This document shows, piece after piece, positions 54,671-62,958 of a stretch of 64,000 nt of DNA (position 1 is the first letter of the stretch; every line of letters begins with the position of its first letter). The DNA is taken from contig NZ_CP024047.1 in NCBI RefSeq assembly GCF_003430825.1, positions 868,001 to 932,000 on the forward strand, read 5' to 3'. The translations under genes and the position numbers were made by a program. The DNA is from Natrarchaeobaculum sulfurireducens. Lineage in GTDB: Archaea; Halobacteriota; Halobacteria; Halobacteriales; Natrialbaceae. The notes beneath the pieces are model-generated. The model was given only the letters and a program-made list of their open reading frames with translations, did no database searches and was not told the origin of the DNA.

Positions 54671-54877
54671 GTGGAAACTGAGGCGGTCGATGGTCGGATC
54701 AGCGCCCAGTCAGTGGGTCCCGTCGATTATCGCTACTCCGTGGAGGTCGGGGCCGATCACGATCTGACAGCCAGCGTGGTCGAATCGGACGGTCACGTCC
54801 GAGTTCGACTCGAGGACGGCGCTGGAACAACGGCGTACTGCACAGAATATCGAAGGCTATCGTTCAAGAGGCAATAA
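54671..54877 (+). CDS. Short ORF before the TnpB remnant, uncertain
   Basis: A GTG-initiated 68-codon frame (METEAVDGRISAQSVGPVDY). Its first about 50 residues look plausible, with acidic beta-type text VEVGADHDLTASVVESDGHVR, but the last about 20 residues read into DNA that in another frame belongs to the TnpB remnant. It may be a gene truncated by the element, or noise. Confidence 0.3.
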   Translation: METEAVDGRISAQSVGPVDYRYSVEVGADHDLTASVVESDGHVRVRLEDGAGTTAYCTEYRRLSFKRQ

Positions 54878-55281
54878 CGCACGGCTGTTCTCACATTGCC
54901 TTCGAGGACCTGACCGATATTCGGGACCGAATGTCCGGCGCGAAGAAGTTTCACGGATGGGCGTTCCGTCAACTGTACGAGCACGTCGAGTACAAAGCCG
55001 CCGAGTTCGGGATCACGACAACGCAGGTCGACCCAGCGTACACGTCCCAGCGCTGTTCAAAGTGCGGGACGACACTCCGCGAGAACCGCACGTCACAAGC
55101 AGCCTTTTGCTGTCAGAGGTGTGGCTATGAGGTTTACGCCGACTACAACGCCGCAAAGAACGTTGCAAGGAAACTACTCCGGTCGGGGCAGAAATCTCCG
55201 GCCGGAGGGGCGACCAATCAACTCGCCCTGAAGTCGGGAACGCTGAACGGGAACGGCGATTTCACGCCCGCCTTATCATAG
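54840..55281 (+). pseudogene. TnpB (IS200/IS605-type) C-terminal remnant
   Basis: The frame gives RISKAIVQEAITHGCSHIAF, then EDLTDIRDRMSGAKKFHGWAF with the RuvC-II Glu, the zinc finger CSKCGTTLRENRTSQAAFCCQRCG, and the final RuvC Asp in YADYNAAKNVARKLLRSG. That is the last 140 residues of a TnpB, an RNA-guided nuclease ancestral to Cas12 (full length about 400). The N-terminal two thirds are missing, so it cannot be active by itself. A TnpA-type gene is not present. A right-end hairpin follows at 55309-55324. Confidence 0.85.
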
Positions 55282-55308
55282 GCCAGACCGGGAGTTCACC
55301 GACAAACG

Positions 55309-55324
55309 CCGGCCTTCAGGCCGG
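55309..55324. repeat. IS200/IS605 right-end hairpin
   Basis: CCGGCC-TTCA-GGCCGG, a perfect 6-bp stem with a 4-nt loop, lies 27 nt after the TnpB stop. Right ends of IS200/IS605 elements carry such subterminal hairpins. The adjacent 3' region would encode the guide-RNA scaffold in an intact element. Confidence 0.7.
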
Positions 55325-55484
55325 GAAAGTTGATACCGTCCAGTACGTGACCGAGCGTCACGAGACTCTCGGCTCGAGTTCACAGAAGCCGGTCTTCAGA
55401 TTCTCGAGTGAAATCCCCCCTTCAAGCGGATATGACGGTGTCAATATCAGGGCTGTACTCACCCAAACGTCCGTCTGAACCGTT

Positions 55485-56435
55485 CTACCTGTCGTCCCCC
55501 TCGAGTGCCTCGAGAACGTCCGCGTTCGTCGGTATCGCGCGCTGGACGCCCTCGCGTTCGGTCGCGACCGAACCCGCGGCCGCAGCGATGTCGACCGCCC
55601 GTTCGGGAGTCTCGCCGTCGGCGAGTGCAGCCGCGAAGTAGCCACAGAAGGCGTCGCCCGCTCCAGTCGTGTCGATCGGGTCGGCGACGGGCGGCGTCGC
55701 GCGGTAGGAGACGTCGCCAGTGAGGATCACGTCGTCTCCGCCGCGCGTCCGGACGACGGTCCCGTCGACGCCTGCAAGGGTCTCCTCGAGCAGGCGGTAC
55801 TCGGCGTCGTTGACTACGACGTAGTCGACGGCCTCTCGCTCGAGAAGCGATTCCGCGCCCGCTGCGGGAGCGGCGTTGAAGACGACGGTCGGCCGGGATT
55901 CGTCGGCTTCGAAGCGCTCGAGGAGGAACGTCATCGTCGGGACGGGAATCTCGTTTTGAAGCAGGAGCACGTCGACGGCCTGTAAGCGGTCGTAGTTGGC
56001 ATCGATGTAGGCCCGGTCGAGCGTCTCGTTTGCGCCGCCGACGATCGCGATCCAGGACTCGCCCATCTCGTCGACGAAGACGTAGGCTTTCCCGGTCTCT
56101 CGATCTGTGACGGCGACGTCGTCGACGTCGACGCCGCGGTCGGCGAGCGTCTCACATATCCCGTTGGCATCCTCGTCGACGCCGACACAGCCGAACAGCG
56201 CCACGTCGGCGGACGCGCGGGCGGCGGCGACTGCCTGGTTTGCGCCCTTCCCGCCGACGGCGCTCTCGTCCGCCGCCGTCTCGAACTCGAGCGTCGCTGG
56301 CGTCCCGTCTATCCGGACGGTTTCACCGGCCGTCGGGAACCAGCTGTGTGTGGTCTCGAGTTCGGTGATTCGGTCCGTGGGACGGTACCTGATCCGGTCG
56401 ACGTTGACGCTGCCCAGGCTCGCAACCTCGGTCAT
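55485..56435 (-). CDS. rbsK: Ribokinase-family sugar/nucleoside kinase
   Basis: A 316-residue PfkB-family kinase. Signature 1 is GGKGANQAVAAARA near residue 62. Signature 2 is DTTGAGDAFCGYFAAALADG with the catalytic Asp near residue 262. The initial text EVASLGSVNVDRIRY matches ribokinase-like proteins. It is expected to phosphorylate ribose or a nucleoside at C5. The nucleoside hydrolase gene on the other side of the TnpB remnant suggests ribose salvage. A perfect palindrome lies 86 nt upstream of the start. Confidence 0.88.
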   Translation of the reverse strand: MTEVASLGSVNVDRIRYRPTDRITELETTHSWFPTAGETVRIDGTPATLEFETAADESAVGGKGANQAVAAARASADVALFGCVGVDEDANGICETLADRGVDVDDVAVTDRETGKAYVFVDEMGESWIAIVGGANETLDRAYIDANYDRLQAVDVLLLQNEIPVPTMTFLLERFEADESRPTVVFNAAPAAGAESLLEREAVDYVVVNDAEYRLLEETLAGVDGTVVRTRGGDDVILTGDVSYRATPPVADPIDTTGAGDAFCGYFAAALADGETPERAVDIAAAAGSVATEREGVQRAIPTNADVLEALEGDDR

Positions 56436-56520
56436 CGTCTAGGCCGTTCGTCCACGGACGTATTATCCCGTCGGCCTCGAGCGCGCCGGACTGTGGCATC
56501 TCGACGGCCGTGCTGTCCTC

Positions 56521-56549
56521 TAGTAGCCACTGACGTGCAGTGGCTACTA
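56521..56549. promoter_or_regulatory. Perfect 12-bp inverted repeat
   Basis: TAGTAGCCACTG (56521-56532), a 5-nt spacer ACGTG, then CAGTGGCTACTA (56538-56549). It lies 86 nt upstream of the ribokinase start and 281 nt before the sulfatase-like gene. Length and perfection suggest an operator for a dimeric regulator or a remnant end of a mobile element. Confidence 0.7.
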
Positions 56550-56829
56550 TCGCCCGAGACGGCCCGATACGGCGACAGCGGACCAGAACGACGTCGAGTG
56601 GCGATGGTTGCTACCGGGCTCGCACCCGATCGCATGGAGGACAGACGATGGGTGAGAGAACCGTTTCAAGTGGTCGTATGGGTCGCGGGTACGGGAGTCG
56701 AACGACGCGACCACTGGTTTGTGACGACAGTTTCCCGAACGGACTCCACCAATACCGTGGCACAGATCTGTTGACCTGCATACTCCGGGCCGATGATCTT
56801 CAGGACGAAACGCGGAGTGTGGCCCACGC
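56550..56829. other. Leader region of the sulfatase-like gene
   Basis: Between the palindrome and the next start no gene was recognised. A short run around 56770-56800 (CTGCATACTCC) may hold promoter elements, but no clear TATA box was found. Confidence 0.3.
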
Positions 56830-58317
56830 ATGGAGGAGTCTAACGGATGTGTCGGCGAATCACACGGCACCGCCCGGAACGTCGTTCTCGTGGTCTTCGA
56901 TACGGCTCGAGCCAAAAGCGTCGGCCCAGAGACGACGTCAACGCTTTCCGAACTGGCCACAACGGGGACGACGTTCGAGAACGCCTTTGCGGCCGCACCC
57001 TGGACGCTCCCGTCTCACGCATCGCTGTTCACCGGGACCTATCCCTCCGAACACGGTGCCCACGGCGGCCACCCTGCGCTCGAGGACGACCTCCGCACTT
57101 TGCCAGAAGCGTTTTCGAATGCCGGCTTCGAAACCGTCGGCGTCTCGAACAACACCTGGATCACCGAGGAGTTCGGCTTCGACCGCGGCTTCGACGACCT
57201 GCGCAAGGGCTGGCAGTACGTCCAGTCCGACGCCGATATGGGTGCGGTCGTTCGCGGCGAGGATCTCCGAGAGAAGCTTCAGGCAACCCGCCGACGGCTG
57301 TTCGACGGCAACCCCATCATCAACGCGACCAACATCCTCTACAGCGAGGTGTTCCAGCCGGCTGGCGACGATGGTGCTGACCGATCGACGACCTGGATCG
57401 CGAACTGGCTCGCCGACCGCGACGACGACCGACCGTTCTTCCTGTTCTGTAACTTCATCGAACCCCACGTCGAGTACGACCCACCACAGGAGTACGCCGA
57501 GCGATTCCTCCCCGACGACGCGACCGACGAGGAAGCGAGCGCGATCAGACAGGACCCACGTGCGTACGACTGTGCGGACTATCACCTCTCAGCGCGCGAC
57601 TTCGAACTCCTCCGTGGGCTCTACCGTGCCGAACTCGCCTACGTCGACGACCAGCTCGAGCGGCTGCGTAGAGCGCTCGAGGCTGCCGGAGAGTGGGAGG
57701 ACACCCTGTTCGTTGTCTGTGGTGACCACGGCGAGCACGTCGGCGAACACGGTTTTTTCGGCCACCAGTACAACCTCTACGATACGCTGTTGCACGTGCC
57801 GCTCGTCCTCCACGGCGGGCCGTTCACCGACGGTGGCAGCCGTCGAGAACTGGTCCAGTTGCTCGACCTGCCGGAGACGCTGTGTGCAGCAACCGGTGTC
57901 GAGGATCCAGCGCTTCGACACCAGTCAGCTGGCCGTCCGATCCAGCCCGAAGAGCCGACCGACCCTCGTGAGGCTGTCTTCGCCGAGTACGTCGCCCCCC
58001 AACCGTCGATCGACCGCCTCGAGAACCGCTTCGGCGACCTTCCGGATCGCGTCTACGAGTTCGACCGCCAGTTGCGGGCGGTCAGGACGAGCGAGTACAA
58101 GTACGTTCGCGGCGACGACGGCTTCGAGCGGCTTCACCACCTCCCGAGCGATCCGTTTGAAGAGACCACCATCGCCGACACCGAGCCCGAACGCGTCAGC
58201 ACGCTCCGGGATCGACTCGAGACGCAGTTCGAACCTCTCGGCGCACTCGAAGAGCGCGAGTCGGTCGCCATGCGCGAGGGAACGAAAGAGCGCCTCGCGG
58301 ATCTCGGCTATCTCTGA
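56830..58317 (+). CDS. Sulfatase-like alkaline-phosphatase-superfamily enzyme with Thr at the nucleophile position
   Basis: A 495-residue protein of the sulfatase/phosphodiesterase superfamily. Metal-site text is VVLVVFDTARAKSVGP at the start. The nucleophile segment is FAAAPWTLPSHASLFTG, and VVCGDHGEHVGEHGFFGHQYNLYDTLLHVPL carries the later Asp/His ligands. Classical sulfatases need Cys or Ser (C/S-x-P-S/A-R) to form formylglycine; here the position is Thr in TLPSH, so it is more likely a phospho- or phosphonate-ester enzyme or transferase. No transmembrane helix is seen. It may act on cell-envelope sugars or lipids. Confidence 0.82.
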   Translation: MEESNGCVGESHGTARNVVLVVFDTARAKSVGPETTSTLSELATTGTTFENAFAAAPWTLPSHASLFTGTYPSEHGAHGGHPALEDDLRTLPEAFSNAGFETVGVSNNTWITEEFGFDRGFDDLRKGWQYVQSDADMGAVVRGEDLREKLQATRRRLFDGNPIINATNILYSEVFQPAGDDGADRSTTWIANWLADRDDDRPFFLFCNFIEPHVEYDPPQEYAERFLPDDATDEEASAIRQDPRAYDCADYHLSARDFELLRGLYRAELAYVDDQLERLRRALEAAGEWEDTLFVVCGDHGEHVGEHGFFGHQYNLYDTLLHVPLVLHGGPFTDGGSRRELVQLLDLPETLCAATGVEDPALRHQSAGRPIQPEEPTDPREAVFAEYVAPQPSIDRLENRFGDLPDRVYEFDRQLRAVRTSEYKYVRGDDGFERLHHLPSDPFEETTIADTEPERVSTLRDRLETQFEPLGALEERESVAMREGTKERLADLGYL

Positions 58318-58389
58318 CTCGAGCATCGCGGTGTTCTCATCCGGAACCCAGTCACCGGAATTTAAGAGCTTCGGTGCGAAGCTCTGGGT

Positions 58390-58935
58390 ATGCTCTCGCG
58401 ACGACACACGCTTGCCGCCAGCGGTCTCACCCTCGTCGGTCTCGCCGGCTGTCTCGGCTCAGAGGACGAGGAGGACCTCGAGGAATCCGACGACGACGGT
58501 GACGACGAAAGCGGGGAGGACGACGAAGACGCGCTGACTGCAACGGAGCCCGAAGCCTCACTTGTGACGACGATCGATCGGGAAGACGCCGACGACGACG
58601 ATGTCGACGCCGAAGAGATCGTCCTCGCGACGTATGGGGACGTCACCGATCTGGGCGACGTCGAATACGAGGAAAAACCGAACTGGTACTACGTCTCGGT
58701 CGTCTTCACTGACGAGGCAGCCGAGACGTTCGTCGACGAACTCGAGGCCATCGACGCGCTCGAAAACCCCACGCAACAAGAGCTCACCATCCACGGCGAC
58801 GACGAGGTCCTCGGCTCGTACGCGCTTGGACCGGATCTCGCCGAAACGATGGCCGACGGCGAGTGGGACGGAACCTTCCAGATCATCGCCGATGAGGAGT
58901 CACAACTCGAGGCCGTCCTCGATCGGTTCGAGTAG
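58390..58935 (+). CDS. Tat-exported lipoprotein, unknown function
   Basis: A 181-residue protein with signal MLSRRHTLAASGLTLVGLAGCLG: twin Arg, hydrophobic segment and lipobox LAGC (Cys21). An acidic linker (residues about 24-65, nearly all Asp/Glu) leads to a globular domain (NWYYVSVVFTDEAAETFVDELEAID). That domain has alpha/beta character somewhat like the extracytoplasmic P1 domain of SecD proteins; the resemblance is weak. The protein is probably anchored outside the cell by a lipid. Confidence 0.75.
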   Translation: MLSRRHTLAASGLTLVGLAGCLGSEDEEDLEESDDDGDDESGEDDEDALTATEPEASLVTTIDREDADDDDVDAEEIVLATYGDVTDLGDVEYEEKPNWYYVSVVFTDEAAETFVDELEAIDALENPTQQELTIHGDDEVLGSYALGPDLAETMADGEWDGTFQIIADEESQLEAVLDRFE

Positions 58936-59049
58936 TCAGTCCCCGTTTCGGTCGTGGACCCGCGACACGAAGCGGTCCATCGATACGCTCACACAGTGTG
59001 GACTCGAAAGACGTGCTGTGTTATATCGATTCGAGAGAACCAGTAACCA

Positions 59050-59313
59050 ATGGCTGAATGTCGCGTCTGTGGGGATGAGATCACTATGCCGTATTCGTGT
59101 ACCTACTGCGGACGGACCCACTGTGGGGCACACAAACTCCCGGAGAAACACGAGTGTCCAAACCTCGCCCAGGCGAACACGCTCGGTCCTGAACTCAGGC
59201 AAGTGTATCAGACCACTCCCTCGAGTTCGCCGTCGAAACTGTCGGACAAACGGGTGTGGATCGTGGCCGCAGTCGTGCTCGTCGGCGCTATAGCGGTCTT
59301 GTTGCTCCTGTGA
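59050..59313 (+). CDS. AN1-type zinc-finger protein with C-terminal membrane anchor
   Basis: An 87-residue protein. The AN1 zinc finger is C4-CRVCG, CTYC, HCGAH and H-x-C (residues about 4-37; EITMPYSCTYCGRTHCGAHKL, PEKHEC). A Ser/Pro linker follows and the last about 20 residues are a hydrophobic helix (WIVAAVVLVGAIAVLLLL). AN1 fingers in eukaryotes occur in ubiquitin-related and stress proteins; archaeal members are of unknown role. The tail predicts membrane anchoring at the C terminus. Confidence 0.88.
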   Translation: MAECRVCGDEITMPYSCTYCGRTHCGAHKLPEKHECPNLAQANTLGPELRQVYQTTPSSSPSKLSDKRVWIVAAVVLVGAIAVLLLL

Positions 59314-59413
59314 ACCCATGTCTCTCCAGTGTGCCACGAACTGAGCGTGAGTAGGCCTACTAGTAGCTGACCTCGAGGCGCAACTTATTCGTACTCGACT
59401 GAAAAGGTCAGGT

Positions 59414-59587
59414 ATGGACCGATCTCGCTCGCTGATGCTCGCTGGTGGCTTTGGACTGCTGGCCGGACTCTGGGCGCTCAGCTTCTACGAACCCGACGCA
59501 GGTATCTGGACCTTCGCCGCCGGGGTCTCCGTCTTCGGGCTCGGGAGTCTCCTCGCAGGCGTCGCCCAACGCGTCGGGGTCTACTGA
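59414..59587 (+). CDS. Small two-helix membrane protein
   Basis: A 57-residue ORF (MDRSRSLMLAGGFGLLAGLW) with two hydrophobic segments and a compact length, preceded by an AT-rich region (TTATTCG near 59385). No family recognised. It lies about 100 nt downstream of the AN1 protein gene. Confidence 0.6.
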   Translation: MDRSRSLMLAGGFGLLAGLWALSFYEPDAGIWTFAAGVSVFGLGSLLAGVAQRVGVY

Positions 59588-59769
59588 TACTGCCAGACGG
59601 AACGAGTGTGAGCATTCGCCGCTCCAGTTCGGTGAACGCGCTTCAGTAATCTTGTCTGACAGTATGGGGCTGGCGTCGGCCCACGGGAGACGCAGAGTCC
59701 GCGGCTGGCCGTCGACTCGGGCACTCGAGGTGCCGAAAGGACCTTGATGCAGCTCGCACATTCGAGCGC

Positions 59770-61008
59770 ATGAGCAGTGCAGCCGCCTCGCTCTCGGAGC
59801 CTCAGGTGCTCGCGTACACCAAACGACACCTGTTTCCGGAGTCGGCGGACGCGTCGTACGTCGTCGCCGACACGCAGTTCTCGCAGGCCGAGTGGCGTCC
59901 GGGACACCCGATCGAACGGTCCGTCCGGGAGACACTTGCGCCGTTCAATCACGTCCGCCTGGGTGGCGGTTATCCCGACCTGGTCGGGGTCGCGACCGTG
60001 GACGCCGATCTGCTCGCGGTCGACCGACTCGGCGAAGAGCCGCCGCTGATCGCCGTCGAGGCGAAAGGCTACGCGAGCGACGGCGTCGACACCCAGCGGG
60101 GGATCGTCCAGGCCTACGACCGCCTCCACGAGGCGAACGCAGCGTACGTCGCCGCCCCAACAGCCGCCATCACCGCGACGGATCGAACCCTCGCACGGGA
60201 GCTAAACGTCGGCGTCCTCGGTGTCGACGCCGACGGCCAGGTCGACCCCCTCGAGACCCCGCGGGTCGTCGGCAACCGAACCTCGAGTGAAGCCACGGCG
60301 CTGCGATTTCAGGCGAGCGCCCAGGGCGTCGCCGACGCGTCTTTCGGCCTCAATCACCCGAAGAACTACCTGGGGTACCCCCTGGCCCACTACGCCGACG
60401 GTGACACCGACGACCTCCTCACGGAGTACAGGGTCGTAGGCGCAGTCGACGACGCCAGACGCGGTGCGGCGTTTCTGGGGCTGATCGAGGACACCCCTCG
60501 AGTCCGTCTGACCTCGCTCGGCCGCGAAGTCGTCCGGTTCGCGAACTCCCAGTGTGGGTCCGTCGAGCGGGCGCTCGAGGAGTTCGCCGAGTGGTATCGC
60601 TCGCAAACCCGGTTTCTCGAGCTGGCACCGGCGTGGGGGCGACTCGCCCGTCGCGTCCTGTTCGCCTATCCGGCGACGGAACTCCTCGTCGAAGTGCTCC
60701 AGACGATGCACGACGACTGGAACGCCGAGCCGACGCTCGTCGAACTGGTCGAGTACATGCACGAACTGCACCCGTCGTTCACCATCGAGCTGTTCCTCCG
60801 CGGAGACGAAGCTATCCGACGCCGCGTGCTGACCAGCGACGGGTCGTTCCGGCGGACGGCGCTCGAGGACGGGTCAGTCTACCACGCGCCGACCGTATTC
60901 CAGCTGAAGGCGATGCTGTATCATGTGGGCTTACTCACCGAGCGCGGCCGCGAACCTCACCGACTCGAGCCGGTCGAGGACGTCTGGGCGCTGTGCGAAC
61001 CGGTCTGA
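59770..61008 (+). CDS. PD-(D/E)XK nuclease-like protein
   Basis: A 412-residue protein. The N-terminal region has RLGGGYPDLVGVATVD and, about 25 residues later, PPLIAVEAKGYASDGVDTQRGIVQAYD. The spacing D ... E-x-K with a following Gln is the PD-(D/E)XK restriction-endonuclease-like signature. The rest (about 200-412) is alpha-rich, with a winged-helix-like segment VRLTSLGREVVRF. No methyltransferase or helicase neighbour was seen. Function could be DNA repair, defence or a domain-swapped regulator. Assignment to the fold is by motif only. Confidence 0.65.
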   Translation: MSSAAASLSEPQVLAYTKRHLFPESADASYVVADTQFSQAEWRPGHPIERSVRETLAPFNHVRLGGGYPDLVGVATVDADLLAVDRLGEEPPLIAVEAKGYASDGVDTQRGIVQAYDRLHEANAAYVAAPTAAITATDRTLARELNVGVLGVDADGQVDPLETPRVVGNRTSSEATALRFQASAQGVADASFGLNHPKNYLGYPLAHYADGDTDDLLTEYRVVGAVDDARRGAAFLGLIEDTPRVRLTSLGREVVRFANSQCGSVERALEEFAEWYRSQTRFLELAPAWGRLARRVLFAYPATELLVEVLQTMHDDWNAEPTLVELVEYMHELHPSFTIELFLRGDEAIRRRVLTSDGSFRRTALEDGSVYHAPTVFQLKAMLYHVGLLTERGREPHRLEPVEDVWALCEPV

Positions 61009-61278
61009 CCGACTCAAACTGTCCAGCGTACCGTCTCGACGGTGATGCCCCGAGTCGGTCTCTGACCGCTCCCCAGTGCTGATCGCACGTGAGCCCTGCC
61101 CAACGACGGTGCTACGAGTACGATTGTGCGTCGCCTGACGCGTATCCGCCGAGTGCCCTCGAAGCAAGACAGCGAAAAGCGGTGTGTGGCGTGTGACACC
61201 TCAGTCTGGGTAGTATCGTCGTACTGCGTGCCATCCCAACACCCAGCCGACGGCTCGTCACCACTCGAGCGACGCGGC
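61009..61278. other. Intergenic region, no gene recognised
   Basis: Short frames occur but none has recognisable domains. The region is ordinary in composition. Confidence 0.4.
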
Positions 61279-61479
61279 TTACTCCTCGAGAACGAGGTAG
61301 GTACGTCCGCCGCGGTGTTCGAGCGAGACGCAGTCGGTGTCGACGCTCGAGTCGACGAACCCTTCGATTCCGGCCGTGTGTAGTTCCGTCACTTCGATCC
61401 GTCGTCGTTCCTCGACGGGCTCTGCGGTCGGTTCGTTCTCCCCGATCGATGCGTTCGTTCGGTCGACGATCAACGTCAT
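61279..61479 (-). CDS. Small acidic protein, uncertain
   Basis: A 66-residue frame (MTLIVDRTNASIGENEPTAE) with a C-terminal strand-rich segment DCVSLEHRGGRTYLVLEE. Length and composition fit many small haloarchaeal proteins, but no family is recognised. It could be coincidental. Confidence 0.45.
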   Translation of the reverse strand: MTLIVDRTNASIGENEPTAEPVEERRRIEVTELHTAGIEGFVDSSVDTDCVSLEHRGGRTYLVLEE

Positions 61480-61695
61480 ACCTCTCCGTTGGCGTGAGTG
61501 TACGTCAAAGCGATCCGTCCACGGTGAAAGTGAAAGTAGACGGCTCGAGCCCGCTCCGTCGTGTCTCTCCGGACCGGATTCGGCCGGCAGACGCCGACAA
61601 CACGCTGTGGGACGCCCTCGAGAAACGCCAGCGGCATGGGACGAACTCGAAGGGATGGATCGAGACCGATCCGTCTGCGTTGCTCAGCCAGCGAC

Positions 61696-62115
61696 TCAGC
61701 CGAGCGGTTTGACGTCGACGCGGTGTGTACCAGCGGCCGTCTCGAGGGACACGGAATCGACGAGGGCAGTCCGGGCGGTGGCTCGCCACTCCTCGACTGC
61801 GTCCCCGTGGCGCTCGCGTATTCGCTCCGTCTCGGCGGCGTCGGCACCCTCGAGTTCGTCCTCGAGGGTCGGATAGGCGTCGACGACGTCGGCTTCGATA
61901 ACGTCGGCCGGGGCGACGTGGATTGCCCCGGTGACTGGCGCGTCGTCGACGTGGTAGACGTGAATTCTGGCACGCATACGTCCGTGGAACGGCGGCGTAA
62001 TGCGAAGGACGCCCTCGCCCGGATTTTCCCGCCCGTAAACGAACGCGTCGACGGCGTCTTTCGGTGAAATCGCGAGTGAGCGGATCGTCGTCGGGTCCCG
62101 GTCGGCTTCCCCCAT
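61696..62115 (-). CDS. Conserved-looking haloarchaeal protein, unknown function
   Basis: A 139-residue protein (MGEADRDPTTIRSLAISPKD). Patterned text includes AVDAFVYGRENPGEGVLRITPPFHGRMRARIHVYHVDD and IHVAPADVIEADVVDAYPTLEDELE, suggesting a compact alpha/beta fold. The ATG at 62115 follows a short upstream region. No function is known. It sits next to cbiZ in the same orientation, 66 nt downstream of it. Confidence 0.7.
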   Translation of the reverse strand: MGEADRDPTTIRSLAISPKDAVDAFVYGRENPGEGVLRITPPFHGRMRARIHVYHVDDAPVTGAIHVAPADVIEADVVDAYPTLEDELEGADAAETERIRERHGDAVEEWRATARTALVDSVSLETAAGTHRVDVKPLG

Positions 62116-62181
62116 GAGGCGATGGTTGGGCCCGAGACGGTTTAGCTGGAAGGGATCTGCCGCCGACGCTCCATCCGTTCT

Positions 62182-62958
62182 TTACTCGAGGGTTGGCGGC
62201 TCGAACACGGTCGCCCGAACGTCCGTCGAAACGCCGTACGTTGCCTCTTCGACCGACGCCGGGCAGCCAACGTCGTGGTCCTCGTAGTGAGCCGAAAGCG
62301 AGGCGCGGACGGCCTCACGGACGCAGGCTCGCGTCGCGGCGCCGACGGCCGTTCCGCTGCCCGAAAATCGGGTGGACCGACCGTCGGGATCGTGTCCAAC
62401 TACGACGGCGTCGGTCGTCGTTCCGGGGAAGCCGGTCGTCTCGAGCAGCGTGGCCGCTTTCGCTTCGGCAGTGACCGCGATCAGGTTCGCGAGCGCGCCG
62501 TCGGGCAACGAGCGAGTCGTGCCGACGACGACGTTCACGGTGCCGGGCGTCGAGTGATCGTCGTCAGTCGCGGGCTCGAGATCGGTGGGGAGCGAGCCGC
62601 CGGGTGGCTCCATCGGCAACGCGGCCGGGTTCGAGACGCCGGCGGTCGCGTAGGCCGTGACCGGACCGCAGCGGGCGCCGCGGGCGTCCGCGATGTCGAC
62701 ACCGGTGAGCAATGCCGGCGGTCGCTCGCCGCTCGCGTCGGCGTCGCCGACGTCGAAGCCCGCCCGCTCGAGGCGTTCGTCGACGTAGGCTGCGAGGTCG
62801 GTCCGGGTCCACCCTTCCGGGACCGAGACGTTGTACGCACACTCGCCACGGGTGCGGCCGCCGTCGGCCCCCGTCGAGAGCCACTCGGTCCCCTCGCGAC
62901 GGACCCTGAGGACACCGTCGCGACGGCACGCCTCGTAGTCGGGGATCGGTTCGGTCAT
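62182..62958 (-). CDS. cbiZ: Adenosylcobinamide amidohydrolase
   Basis: A 258-residue CbiZ enzyme that cleaves the aminopropanol arm of adenosylcobinamide to yield adenosylcobyric acid, letting archaea salvage scavenged cobinamides. Family text includes GTVNVVVGTTRSLPDGALAN, VTAEAKAATLLETTGFPGTTTDAVVVG and FSGSGTAVGAATRACVREAV. It overlaps cobD by 4 nt (ATGA), so the two are co-translated. Confidence 0.9.
   Translation of the reverse strand: MTEPIPDYEACRRDGVLRVRREGTEWLSTGADGGRTRGECAYNVSVPEGWTRTDLAAYVDERLERAGFDVGDADASGERPPALLTGVDIADARGARCGPVTAYATAGVSNPAALPMEPPGGSLPTDLEPATDDDHSTPGTVNVVVGTTRSLPDGALANLIAVTAEAKAATLLETTGFPGTTTDAVVVGHDPDGRSTRFSGSGTAVGAATRACVREAVRASLSAHYEDHDVGCPASVEEATYGVSTDVRATVFEPPTLE

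Noticed and set aside
56540-58537. 665-codon plus-strand frame overlapping the sulfatase-like gene
   Set aside because: Ser/Arg/Thr-rich shadow in another frame; the overlapping 495-residue product has real superfamily motifs.
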